64,000 nt of DNA from Clostridiales bacterium (lineage in GTDB: Bacteria > Bacillota > Clostridia > Christensenellales > Aristaeellaceae), in the NCBI GenBank assembly GCA_022787165.1, contig JALFVL010000025.1, forward strand, positions 1 through 64,000, written 5' to 3'. Each line of letters opens with the position of its first letter. Within the stretch, counting starts at the first letter, position 1. The position numbers were made by a program, and so were the translations under genes. The notes below the pieces were generated by a model. The model was not told where the DNA came from. It was given only the letters and a program-made list of their open reading frames with translations, and made no database searches. This document shows positions 42,345 to 50,780 of the stretch, piece by piece.

Positions 42345-42374
42345 TTGACGCTCCCAAGCGCGGGGGCTTATAAT
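42345..42374 (+). promoter_or_regulatory. Promoter of the recQ operon
   Basis: -35 TTGACG (42345-42350), 18-base spacer, -10 TATAAT (42369-42374). Confidence 0.75.
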
Positions 42375-42428
42375 GAATTGATATGCGCATACGCGCCGCA
42401 GGCGCGTGAGGCACGAAGGGGGAGCGGC

Positions 42429-44261
42429 ATGACGGCGATGGACGCGGCGCGGCAGGCGCTTGGCGAGGTCTTTGGCTACGACGATTTCCGGCCGGGGCAG
42501 GAGCAGGTCATCGCGGCGATCCTCTCCGGGCGAGACGTGATGGCCGTCATGCCCACGGGCGCGGGCAAGTCGCTCTGCTACCAGATCCCGGCGCTCGTGC
42601 TCCCGGGCGTGACGCTCGTCGTTTCGCCGCTGATTTCGCTGATGCGCGACCAGGTCAGCGCGCTTTTGCAAAACGGCGTGCGCGCGGCCTATCTCAACAG
42701 CTCGCTCACGCCGCGCCAGTTTATGCTGGCGCTTCAAAACGCGCGAAATGGCGTTTACAAGATCATCTATGTCGCGCCTGAACGCCTGTTGACGGAGCTG
42801 TTTCTCGACTTTGCCTGCCATGCGCAGATTGCGCAGGTCGTCGTCGACGAGGCGCACTGCGTCAGCCAGTGGGGGCAGGATTTCCGCCCCGGCTATCTGC
42901 AAATCGAGCCGTTCATCAAAAGGCTGCCCGTTCGGCCGCGCCTGAGCGCGTTCACCGCGACGGCAACGGAGTCGGTCCGCCGCGACATCGTGCGCCTGCT
43001 CGACCTGAAGGCGCCCTATGAGATCTCCACGGGCTTTGACCGGCCGAATCTCTACTTCGAGGTGCGCCGGCCGAAGGACAGGGATGCGGAGCTGCTTCGC
43101 TTTCTCGCGGAGCATAAGGGGCAGAGCGGCATCGTCTACTGCGGCACGCGCAAGGGTGTCGAGGAGGTCGCGAGGATGCTGCGCCAGGAGGGCATCGACG
43201 CGGTTGGCTATCACGCCGGTATGCCCGACGAGGAGCGCCGGAGCGCGCAGGAGGATTTCGTCGCCGACAGCGTGCCGGTGATCGTCGCGACCAACGCCTT
43301 CGGCATGGGAATCGATAAATCCAACGTCTCCTTTGTCGTCCACTATAACATGCCCAAGGATCTAGAGAGCTATTATCAGGAGGCCGGGCGCGCGGGCCGC
43401 GACGGCGAGGAGGCCGTCTGCTGCCTGCTGTATCAGCCGGCGGACGTGCGGCTCAACCAGTTTTTGATCGAGCATGGGCAGGAGGAGAGCGAGCTGGATG
43501 CGCAGACGCAGCAGGTCGTCGCTGAGCGCGCGAAGGAGCGGCTCAAGCAGATGACGTTTTACGCGACGGGCAGCGGCTGTCTGCGCACGCGGATTCTCGG
43601 CTACTTCGGCGAGCGGCCCGCGAAGGTATACTGCGGCAACTGCTCCGGCTGCCTGAGCGCGGCGCAGGAGCGCGACGTTACCCGCGAGGCGGGGCAGATC
43701 GTCTCCGGCGTCATGGCGATGCAGGGGCGCTACGGGAAGGCGCTGACGGCCAGGGTGCTCGTCGGTGCGAGGGATGAGCGCATCCGCGCACGGGGGCTTG
43801 ACAAGCTCTCTGCGTTCGGCTGCCTGCGCGCGGAGGGCGAGACGAACGTGCGCGCGATGATCGACGAGCTGATCGTCGACGAGGTGCTCGAGGTGACGGA
43901 GGGCGAGTATCCGCTGCTGCGCCCCGGCCCACGCGCCCGGGAGGCGCTGCTCGGCGACGAGCCGATCCGCATGACGCTGCCCACGGCAGACACGCCGATA
44001 GAAACCGGACGCCGCGTGACGCAGAAGCGGCAGGTTGACAAGGCGCTGCTTGTTCGGCTGACCGCCCTGCGCAGGCGCATTGCCGAGGAGCAGCATGTGC
44101 CGCCGTTCATCATCTTCACCAACGCGACGCTGCGCGACATGGCCGACAAGCGGCCCCGAACGCGCGCAGCCATGCTGCGCGTGGACGGCGTCGGCGCGGG
44201 CAAGCTCGAGCGTTACGGCGACGCTTTTCTGCGGGAGATTGAGGCCTATGTCGGCGAATAG
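42429..44261 (+). CDS. recQ: ATP-dependent DNA helicase RecQ
   Basis: 610 residues, the full bacterial layout: helicase motif I MPTGAGKSLCYQIP, DEAH box VVVDEAHCVSQWG, motif VI YYQEAGRAGRDG, the RQC zinc site (CLRTRILGYFG...CGNCSGCL) and a C-terminal HRDC domain (FIIFTNATLRDMADKRPRTR). Unwinds DNA at stalled forks and in recombination. The Start follows GGGGGAGCGGC. It ends in TAG, the only complete gene of the window to do so, and heads a tight operon with two glycosyltransferase-like genes, an unusual association. Confidence 0.96.
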   Translation: MTAMDAARQALGEVFGYDDFRPGQEQVIAAILSGRDVMAVMPTGAGKSLCYQIPALVLPGVTLVVSPLISLMRDQVSALLQNGVRAAYLNSSLTPRQFMLALQNARNGVYKIIYVAPERLLTELFLDFACHAQIAQVVVDEAHCVSQWGQDFRPGYLQIEPFIKRLPVRPRLSAFTATATESVRRDIVRLLDLKAPYEISTGFDRPNLYFEVRRPKDRDAELLRFLAEHKGQSGIVYCGTRKGVEEVARMLRQEGIDAVGYHAGMPDEERRSAQEDFVADSVPVIVATNAFGMGIDKSNVSFVVHYNMPKDLESYYQEAGRAGRDGEEAVCCLLYQPADVRLNQFLIEHGQEESELDAQTQQVVAERAKERLKQMTFYATGSGCLRTRILGYFGERPAKVYCGNCSGCLSAAQERDVTREAGQIVSGVMAMQGRYGKALTARVLVGARDERIRARGLDKLSAFGCLRAEGETNVRAMIDELIVDEVLEVTEGEYPLLRPGPRAREALLGDEPIRMTLPTADTPIETGRRVTQKRQVDKALLVRLTALRRRIAEEQHVPPFIIFTNATLRDMADKRPRTRAAMLRVDGVGAGKLERYGDAFLREIEAYVGE

Positions 44262-44272
44262 GGGGAACTGCG

Positions 44273-45730
44273 ATGATGAAGGAACGGGTGAGGCGCGGGG
44301 CGCTTTGCATGCTGGCGGCGACGCTGCTGCTGCTCTTTTGCTCGCAGTGCTCGCCGTTCTATCCGCTCAATATCTGGGATGACGCGAACTGCCTGCTGAC
44401 GGTCGGGCGCGTCATGCGCACGGGCGGCGTGCTCTATCGCGATATCTATGAGCAGAAGGGGCCGACGCTCTACCTGATTCACGCGCTGGCGGCCTGCTTG
44501 TCGGATTCGGGCTTTGGGGGCGTTTATGTCATGGAGGCGCTCAGCCTGGCGGCGGCGCTCTTTTCGGCCTGCTGCCTGCTGCGCAGGCATCTGAGCGAGC
44601 CCCTTTCGCTCGCGGGGGCCATGCTGCTGGGTGCGTGCATGCTCGTCTCCTCAGCGTTTTCGCGGGGAGACAGCGCGGAGGAATTCTGCCTGCCGCTGTT
44701 GCTGGGGGCCATGGCCCTGACGCTTGACGCCTATGACCGAGACGAGGGGCCCATGCGACCCGGGCGCCTTTTTGCCTGCGGGCTGCTCGCGGGCGGCGTC
44801 GCGACGATCAAGTATACGATGCTCGGTCTGTTTATCGGCCTCTGCCTCGCCGAGGGGCTGGCGGCGCTGCGGCATGGCGGGCTGAAGCGCGCACTGCTGA
44901 GCGCGGGCGCGTTTTTGTCGGGCATGCTGCTGCCCGTGCTGCTCTGGGCGGCGTATTTTGCGGCAAAGGGTGCGCTGAGGGACGCCTACGAGGCCTATAT
45001 CTACAACAATATCTTCCTCTATGACGGCGCTCGGGCGGATTCCGGAATCGGAACGGCGCTTCGCGATCTGCTGCTCTATCTGCGCGCCAATCTGCTGTGG
45101 GTGCTGCCTGCGGCGGGTGGCATGCTCGCGTTGCTGCTGGACAGGCGGATGAGCAGGCAGGCACGCCTGGCGGCGGCGCTGATGGCGCTGTGCCAGTTGG
45201 TCGCGGTCTGCTTCCTCGGGCGCGTCTGGCCCTATTGCCCGCTGGCGCTCTCGGTGTTCGCGGTGCTCGGTCTGCGGGCGCTTTTGCTGCATCTGCCGCA
45301 GAAGATTGGCCGTCGGGGCGGCGCAGTGCTGGCCGGTGCGTCGGCGCTGGCGCTGGGGCTTGCGGTCTTTGCCAGCCCGAATGCCTATCTGCGCGGCGTT
45401 CGACTTGAGGATACGGCACAGGGGCGGCTGTGCGCCTATATCGAGCCGGGCGCGACGCTGCTGCAATACAAGCATCTGGACGATGGCTTCTATCTGGTCA
45501 GCGGAACGCTGCCGCAGGAGCGTTTCTTTGTGCGGCTGAATGTGGCGCTTGACGAGATGGTCATGGAGCTCGACCGGTATCTCGAGGAGGCGCTGCCCGA
45601 TTATGTGGTCACCTCCTGGACGCCGCTGCCCGAGCGCTTTGACCGCTACCAGCTCATCGCGACGGACGCGGGCTATGACGAGCGTGACCGGATCAACAAG
45701 ATGTTCTATCTGTACAGGAGGAGAGGCTGA
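44273..45730 (+). CDS. GT39-like membrane glycosyltransferase, copy 1
   Basis: 485 residues with about ten to twelve hydrophobic segments. The first extracytoplasmic loop has the acidic motif WDDANCLLTVGRVMRTGG and the RDIYEQKGP motif that mark the dolichyl-phosphomannose mannosyltransferase-like (GT39/ArnT) superfamily. They move sugars from polyprenyl-phosphate to proteins, lipids or polymers outside the membrane. It is 11 bases after recQ and its stop overlaps the start of copy 2 (TGATG), so both are co-translated. Confidence 0.75.
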   Translation: MMKERVRRGALCMLAATLLLLFCSQCSPFYPLNIWDDANCLLTVGRVMRTGGVLYRDIYEQKGPTLYLIHALAACLSDSGFGGVYVMEALSLAAALFSACCLLRRHLSEPLSLAGAMLLGACMLVSSAFSRGDSAEEFCLPLLLGAMALTLDAYDRDEGPMRPGRLFACGLLAGGVATIKYTMLGLFIGLCLAEGLAALRHGGLKRALLSAGAFLSGMLLPVLLWAAYFAAKGALRDAYEAYIYNNIFLYDGARADSGIGTALRDLLLYLRANLLWVLPAAGGMLALLLDRRMSRQARLAAALMALCQLVAVCFLGRVWPYCPLALSVFAVLGLRALLLHLPQKIGRRGGAVLAGASALALGLAVFASPNAYLRGVRLEDTAQGRLCAYIEPGATLLQYKHLDDGFYLVSGTLPQERFFVRLNVALDEMVMELDRYLEEALPDYVVTSWTPLPERFDRYQLIATDAGYDERDRINKMFYLYRRRG

Positions 45731-47226
45731 TGAAACGAGGAGAGCGTCGGCTCATGCTCGCGGCCTTGGCGCTGGCGCTGTTGTGTGCGCTGCTGGCGCT
45801 GTTTGTCGCGTCGACCAGCTCGCCGCGCTACGCGACGAATTTCTGGACGGATACCAACCTGTATTTCACAATCGGGCGCGGCATGCGCGAGGGGCTCATG
45901 CCCTATCGCGATCTGTTTGACCACAAGGGCCCGCTGCTGTTTCTGATCTACGGTCTGGCGGCCTGCATCTGCGACACGTCGTTTCTGGGCGTCTATCTGC
46001 TGGAGGCGCTCAGCCTTTCCTGCATGCTTCTGGCGGCGTGGAGGCTGGCGAAGCTGTTTGGCGAGGGGGAGCTGACGCTCTGCGTCATTCCGCTGACGGC
46101 GGTGGTGACCGTAGCCTGCACGGCCTTCAATCAGGGCGGCAGCGCGGAAGAATTCTGCCTGCCGGCGCTGGCCATCGCGGTGAATGCGGCGATGGGCCGG
46201 TTCGCGCGGGGAGAGAAGAGCGAGGGAAGCGCAGGCGGTCTGGCGGCCTTCGGCGCGGCGATGGCCTGGGTGTTCGCGATCAAATACACCGACTGCGGTC
46301 TCTTCTTTGGCGTTGGGTTGTTCTGGCTGCTTGATGAATGGCGCGTGGGCGGTTTCGGCCGCGCGGCCGTCTCCGGCCTCTGGATGCTCACGGGTTTCGC
46401 TGCTGTGCTCCTGCCGGTCTGTGGGTTTCTGCTGGCCAACGGCATCTTGGACGACTGCATCTCGGTCTACTTTGTGCAGAATCTGTTCTCCTACAGCGGC
46501 GAGCCGATGACGCTGTCCGGGCATGTGCTCAACGCGCTGGCCTATCTGCGCACGCAGAGCGTCATCAATCCGGCTGTCGCGCTTCTGGCTGTGCTGGGCT
46601 GCGCGTTTGCGGCCCTCTGGCTGCTGGCGCGGCGGGGAAAGGGCTGCGTGCTGGCGGCGCTGGCGATGCCCGCCGGTGCGGGACTGCTGCTGCTGACCTG
46701 CTATTGGGGCGAGATGGCGCATCCGTACTATGCGCTGGTGTTCGCCGCGTTTGCGCCGCTGGGTCTTTGCCCACTGGCTTGGGCGCTTGGGCGGTTGAGA
46801 GGTTTGCGCTGGCGTGTGCCTGCGCTCGTGCTGACGGCTGCCGTCGTGCCGGTCAGCCTGTCGCTGTGCGCCGCTGTGCCGCTGGCGCAGGTTCGCAGGG
46901 AGGACATGCCGCAGACGGCGTTCGCCGCGATCATGGCGCAGGAGCCGGGCGCGACGCTCCTTGACCTGAGCAGCCTGGATCAGGGCTTCTATCTCGCGGC
47001 GGGGATCACGCCCGTCTGCCGCTATTTTGCCGACAACAACCTCGATACGCAGGAAAAGCGCGAGGCCATCGACGGGTATCTCGCGCAGGGGCTGACTGAC
47101 TACGTCGTGACGAGCTGGCGCGATCCCGGCGCGCGCTACGAACTGATCGCCGAGCGCGACGGGGTGTTCGACCTGAATGCCGACAGGCATTACAGGCTGT
47201 ACCGCAGGATTGAGGAGGAGCCATGA
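45730..47226 (+). CDS. GT39-like membrane glycosyltransferase, copy 2
   Basis: 498 residues, same build as the preceding gene: WTDTNLYFTIGRGMREGL, RDLFDHKGPLLF, then about ten membrane helices and a C-terminal soluble part with LSSLDQGFYLAAGI (compare LLQYKHLDDGFYLVSGT in copy 1). The pair clearly arose by tandem duplication but has diverged strongly. Its ATG is the last base of the upstream stop, and its TGA overlaps the start of the next gene (ATGA). The acceptor cannot be told. Confidence 0.75.
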   Translation: MKRGERRLMLAALALALLCALLALFVASTSSPRYATNFWTDTNLYFTIGRGMREGLMPYRDLFDHKGPLLFLIYGLAACICDTSFLGVYLLEALSLSCMLLAAWRLAKLFGEGELTLCVIPLTAVVTVACTAFNQGGSAEEFCLPALAIAVNAAMGRFARGEKSEGSAGGLAAFGAAMAWVFAIKYTDCGLFFGVGLFWLLDEWRVGGFGRAAVSGLWMLTGFAAVLLPVCGFLLANGILDDCISVYFVQNLFSYSGEPMTLSGHVLNALAYLRTQSVINPAVALLAVLGCAFAALWLLARRGKGCVLAALAMPAGAGLLLLTCYWGEMAHPYYALVFAAFAPLGLCPLAWALGRLRGLRWRVPALVLTAAVVPVSLSLCAAVPLAQVRREDMPQTAFAAIMAQEPGATLLDLSSLDQGFYLAAGITPVCRYFADNNLDTQEKREAIDGYLAQGLTDYVVTSWRDPGARYELIAERDGVFDLNADRHYRLYRRIEEEP

Positions 47227-48296
47227 TGGATCGGATTATCAGCGCGCCGCGCCTTCGCGCGTTCATGGAGCGCGTCTTTGCGGCGGAGGGCTTTGACGCC
47301 GGGGAGGCCGCGCAGATTGCAGACGTGCTCATGCAGGCTGATCTCTTCGGCATCGAGAGCCACGGCGCACAGCGCATGATGTACTATCATCGCAACCTCG
47401 CCTCCGGCAGCGCCGTCGTTGGTGCGAAGCCGGAGGTCTTGAGGGAAACGCCCGTCTCCGCGCTGATCGACGGACATTTTGCGATGGGCCAGTTGACGGC
47501 CTGCTTCGCCATGCGCAGGGCCATTGACAAGGCGAAGAGAATCGGCGTCGGGCTGTGCGCCGTGCGCAATTCCTCACACTATGGCATCGCGGGATACTAC
47601 ACGCTGATGGCTGCGCGCGAGGGGTTGGCGTCGTTCTCCATGACCAATACAGGGCCGATTATGGTGCCGACTTTCGGCCGGGAAATGATGCTGGGCACGA
47701 ACCCGATGGCCTTCTGCATGCCGGCAGAGCCCGTGCCCTTCTGGTTTGACGCCTCGACGACGGTGGTCACGCTGGGCAGGGTTGAGGTCTATGCCAAGCG
47801 GGGCAAGCCGATGCCGGAGGGCTGGACGATCGATGGCGAGGGGCATGGCTGTACCGATGCCGGGCAGATGAACGCGTCGATCCTCTCCGGGGGAATGGGC
47901 GGCATTCTGCCGCTGGGCGGAGAGGGCGAGACGCATGGCGGCCATAAGGGCTATGGCCTGGCGATCATGGTTGAGGCGCTGACAGGCGTGCTGGCCCAGG
48001 GGCTAACGTCGCCGGACATGTCCGGCGCGCACGGCGACCATACGAGCCACTTCTTCCTCGCGTTTGATCCCGCGATGTTCGGCGATCCGGCGGACATCCG
48101 TGCGCGCATGAGCGCGTATCTGCGTCGCCTGCGGGAGAGCGAAAGGGCGCCGGGGCAGGCGCGCATCCTGACGCCCGGCGAGCGTGCGTTTGAGACGCAG
48201 GCGCGCCGCGAGCGCGAAGGGATTCCCGTGGAGGCGAACACGCTCGCGGAGCTTGAGCAGATTGCCCGGGCGCTGAACATCCCGGGTCTTTCCTGA
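47223..48296 (+). CDS. Ldh-family (malate/L-lactate dehydrogenase type 2) oxidoreductase
   Basis: 357 residues. Family motifs: ADLFGIESHGAQRM near the N-terminus, NSSHYGIAGYY (catalytic His), TNTGPIMVPTFG, GTNPMAFCMP, HKGYGLAIMVEALTG. This NAD(P)-dependent family includes malate, sulfolactate and ureidoglycolate dehydrogenases. Its context (glycosyltransferases, MATE) does not fix the substrate. Overlaps the preceding gene by four bases. Confidence 0.88.
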   Translation: MMDRIISAPRLRAFMERVFAAEGFDAGEAAQIADVLMQADLFGIESHGAQRMMYYHRNLASGSAVVGAKPEVLRETPVSALIDGHFAMGQLTACFAMRRAIDKAKRIGVGLCAVRNSSHYGIAGYYTLMAAREGLASFSMTNTGPIMVPTFGREMMLGTNPMAFCMPAEPVPFWFDASTTVVTLGRVEVYAKRGKPMPEGWTIDGEGHGCTDAGQMNASILSGGMGGILPLGGEGETHGGHKGYGLAIMVEALTGVLAQGLTSPDMSGAHGDHTSHFFLAFDPAMFGDPADIRARMSAYLRRLRESERAPGQARILTPGERAFETQARREREGIPVEANTLAELEQIARALNIPGLS

Positions 48297-48308
48297 ATGG
48301 AGGCAAGC

Positions 48309-49634
48309 ATGCGAAAAATGACCGAGGGCAGCATCGTGCGCCATCTGCTGGCCTATGCGCTGCCGCTGATACTGGGCAATTTCTTTCAGCTGACCTACAA
48401 TGCGGTCGATTCCATCCTCATCGGCAAATTTGCTGGAGAGGGGGCACTGGCGGCGGTCAGCGCGGCGAACCCCGTGATGACGATCGTGATTCTCGGCGTC
48501 TCGGGCATCTCCATCGGCGCGTCTGTGCTGATGAGCCGGTTCTACGGGGCGGGGGATGAGGCGGCATTGCGGCGTGAGGTTGCGACGACGATCGTCTTTG
48601 GCGCAGCAGCCTCGATGATCGTCTTTGCTGCCGGTCTGGCGCTCTCGCCGCGCATCCTCGCGCTGATGAGCGTGCCGCCGGAGATTCTGCCGCAGGCCAA
48701 TACCTACCTGCGGATCATCTTCGTCGGCTTCCTCTTCACGTTCCAGTATAATATCCTCGCCGCTGCGCTGCGCAGTGTCGGTGATTCGCGCACGCCGGTG
48801 ATCTTTCTGGCGGCGGCATCGGTGCTCAACGGGCTGCTCGACGGCCTCTTTGTGGCGCTGCTGCGCTGGGGCGTCGCGGGCGCGGCGCTGGCGACGGTTA
48901 TCGCCGAGGGGACGAGCGCACTGCTGTGCGCCGTCTATATGCGTCGCCATGTACCGCTGCTGCGCCTCGGACTCCGGGAGCTGCGCGTGGATCGGGCGCT
49001 GCTTAAGCAGACGCTCGCCAGTGGCTCGATCACGGCGCTGCAGCAGGCCTGCCAGCCTGTGGGCAAGCTGCTCATTCAGCGCGCCATCAACGCGCAGGGC
49101 ATCAGCATGATTGCGGCCTTTAATGCCGTCAGCCGTGTGGACGACTTCGCCTGTATCCCCGAGCAGAGCATCTCCTCGGGCATGATGACCTGCGTCGCGC
49201 AGAACCGGGGCGCGGGGCAGAAGGAGCGCGTGCTCGAGACGCTGCGCACCGGCATGACGCTGGAGCTCGTCTACGGCGTGCTGATCTGCGCTGCGACGCT
49301 GCTTTGCAGGACGCCCGTCATGCGTCTGTTCGCCGCGCAGGACAGCGAGCGCATGGTGCAGATGGGCGTCGATTATCTGACCTGGATGGCGTTTTTCTAC
49401 CTGCTGCCCGGTCTGACCAACGGCATACAGGGCTATTTCCGTGGCATGGGAGAGATGAAGACGACCCTCGTGGCAACCGCGATTCAGATCTCCGTGCGCA
49501 CGGCCGTGGTCTATCTGCTCGTACCCGCCGTGGGCCTGAAAGCGGCGGCATGGGCCTGCGCCATCGGCTGGTGCTGTATGCTCGTCTATGCGTTTGCGCG
49601 ATACCGGAGTGTGAGCCGGGCGATGAAGGCGTGA
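48309..49634 (+). CDS. MATE family efflux transporter
   Basis: 441 residues, about twelve helices. Motifs LAYALPLILGNFFQLTYNAV, ALRSVGDSRTPV and YFRGMGEMKTTL put it in the clostridial DinF/MepA-like MATE group. ATG 48309 follows GGAGGCAAGC. Last gene of the recQ operon, ended by the terminator at 49663. Confidence 0.9.
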   Translation: MRKMTEGSIVRHLLAYALPLILGNFFQLTYNAVDSILIGKFAGEGALAAVSAANPVMTIVILGVSGISIGASVLMSRFYGAGDEAALRREVATTIVFGAAASMIVFAAGLALSPRILALMSVPPEILPQANTYLRIIFVGFLFTFQYNILAAALRSVGDSRTPVIFLAAASVLNGLLDGLFVALLRWGVAGAALATVIAEGTSALLCAVYMRRHVPLLRLGLRELRVDRALLKQTLASGSITALQQACQPVGKLLIQRAINAQGISMIAAFNAVSRVDDFACIPEQSISSGMMTCVAQNRGAGQKERVLETLRTGMTLELVYGVLICAATLLCRTPVMRLFAAQDSERMVQMGVDYLTWMAFFYLLPGLTNGIQGYFRGMGEMKTTLVATAIQISVRTAVVYLLVPAVGLKAAAWACAIGWCCMLVYAFARYRSVSRAMKA

Positions 49635-49662
49635 GGCCGGGTCGCCCATGCCAGAATACAAA

Positions 49663-49699
49663 AAAGGACCGTCAGAGCGCGAGGCTCTGACGGTCCTTT
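49663..49699 (+). terminator. Bidirectional terminator between MATE gene and small-peptide operon
   Basis: AAAGGACCGTCAGAGC (49663-49678) pairs perfectly with GCTCTGACGGTCCTTT (49684-49699). It ends the recQ operon and, on the minus strand, the peptide genes. Confidence 0.9.
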
Positions 49700-49723
49700 G
49701 CAGCATGCCGTCCTTCCGGCGGG

Positions 49724-49804
49724 TCAATACCGCACGAGGTTGACGTTGCTTTCAATCAGCGCGTCGCCCACGTTGGAAAGAATACGGCGAATCATGTTCA
49801 GCAT
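49724..49804 (-). CDS. Small peptide C (26 residues), unrecognised
   Basis: MLNMIRRILSNVGDALIESN plus six residues (VNLVRY). It reads as one amphipathic helix with two Arg and alternating hydrophobic side chains, no Cys and no signal peptide. GGGGGTGTGCCAA precedes the ATG. Third gene of the small-peptide operon, ending 25 bases before the terminator. It could be a membrane-active peptide, a signalling peptide precursor or a type I toxin; no homologue comes to mind. Confidence 0.5.
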   Translation of the reverse strand: MLNMIRRILSNVGDALIESNVNLVRY

Positions 49805-49857
49805 TTGGCACACCCCCTGGATGAGAATGTCTCAGGCTTGCTGAATTGGCAGCGGAA

Positions 49858-50013
49858 TCAAATCAGCTCCGCAAGCGTCACCAGCGCAACCATCAGCATC
49901 GGAATGCACATCGTGCCGGCGGCAAAGCGCAGCATCTCCATCACATCCCGCCCGGTAAAGCGTTTGCTCGAAGCGACCGCAGCCGCATCCTCACATATCG
50001 AATAATTCAGCAT
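49858..50013 (-). CDS. Small peptide B (51 residues), unrecognised
   Basis: Hydrophilic N-terminal half with MLNYSICEDAAAVASSKRFT, then GRDVMEMLRF and a hydrophobic tail (CIPMLMVALVTLAEL), a possible membrane helix. AAGGAGG lies nine bases before the ATG at 50013. It shares its size, the split into soluble and hydrophobic half, an R-[IF]-[ST]-x-R-[DE] motif and the ribosome site with peptide A, so the two are probably paralogous. Function unknown. Confidence 0.55.
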   Translation of the reverse strand: MLNYSICEDAAAVASSKRFTGRDVMEMLRFAAGTMCIPMLMVALVTLAELI

Positions 50014-50067
50014 GATATTGAACCTCCTTTTTTCTGCCCCAAGGCGGGGCACACCATTTTCGGCTGA

Positions 50068-50220
50068 TCAGCATGCCAGAGAGATCAGATAGAGCACCAG
50101 CAGGCTCACCGGCGCAAAGGTGACGAGCGCGGTCGTGAGCAGGCACTCGCGGGTGCTGATGCGCACCGCGCAGTTCGCGGTGCCAGCCGAAGCGTTCAGG
50201 GTCATGTCGTTGTTCATCAT
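50068..50220 (-). CDS. Small peptide A (50 residues), unrecognised
   Basis: Not in the usual gene-length range. It starts MMNNDMTLNASAGTANCAVR, goes on with ISTRECLLTT and ends in a hydrophobic stretch (FAPVSLLVLYLISLAC) with a C-terminal Cys. Three Cys in all. GGCGAAGGAGG lies nine bases before the first ATG (50220); the second ATG is also possible. First gene of the row A-B-C, 96 bases after its promoter -10 box. No exporter or modifying enzyme is adjacent on the same strand. Confidence 0.55.
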   Translation of the reverse strand: MMNNDMTLNASAGTANCAVRISTRECLLTTALVTFAPVSLLVLYLISLAC

Positions 50221-50315
50221 TTTTTACAACCTCCTTCGCCGCGTCAGACGCGGACATCTATGTAAGCAGAGTTGGGAATCGCCTGCTTTGCGGCGCCCCG
50301 CATCTGATGGGCGAT

Positions 50316-50344
50316 ATCATAGCACAGCCCAAAAACCATGTAAA
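50316..50344 (-). promoter_or_regulatory. Promoter of the small-peptide operon
   Basis: Minus strand: -35 TTTACA (50339-50344), 17-base spacer, -10 TATGAT (50316-50321). Confidence 0.65.
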
Positions 50345-50476
50345 CCCCCTTTGGCGAAGTTTGGTAAAGCGCCACAAATTAAAATAATACAGATATTATT
50401 AAACGTTTTTGCATCGTGAGAGAATCATAAAAGTAAGAAGTATTTTTGAATATAATGAACAATTGAGGAAATTGCG

Positions 50477-50587
50477 ATGAATGATATTTATTTAACGATG
50501 CAGAAAACAGAGAACGAATTAGACGTGGAAAAACCTTGGAATCCCTTTAAAATCATGGGATTTATCGATACATTGTATATGATATGA
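50477..50587 (+). CDS. Possible 36-residue peptide in an AT-rich island
   Basis: MNDIYLTMQKTENELDVEKP followed by WNPFKIMGFIDTLYMI. GAGGAAATTGCG precedes the ATG and a TATAAT lies at about 50450. The surrounding 50380-50600 is strikingly AT-rich for this window, a sign of foreign or degenerate DNA. No related sequence is known to me; it may be a remnant. Confidence 0.3.
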   Translation: MNDIYLTMQKTENELDVEKPWNPFKIMGFIDTLYMI

Positions 50588-50674
50588 AAACGGATCAAAG
50601 AGCAAAAATGAATGATCTTGCAGGATGCGTCAGCAGCGCGCAGCCCCGGGCGGGGACAACAAAGCCGGCCTCTA

Positions 50675-50702
50675 TTGACATGCGGAAGCGTCGGCATATA
50701 AT
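50675..50702 (+). promoter_or_regulatory. Promoter of the EamA transporter gene
   Basis: -35 TTGACA (50675-50680), 16-base spacer, -10 TATAAT (50697-50702). Confidence 0.75.
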
Positions 50703-50780
50703 GGAAGAAGGCCGCCCGGCAGGCGCGCGCAATGAAGGGAAGAAGCCTGCCGCCGGCATGGCAAAGCATAGCGAAGGAAG

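Noticed and set aside
50588..50780. Guanidine riboswitch before the EamA gene
   Set aside because: No ykkC-type conserved elements; only a standard promoter and ribosome site.
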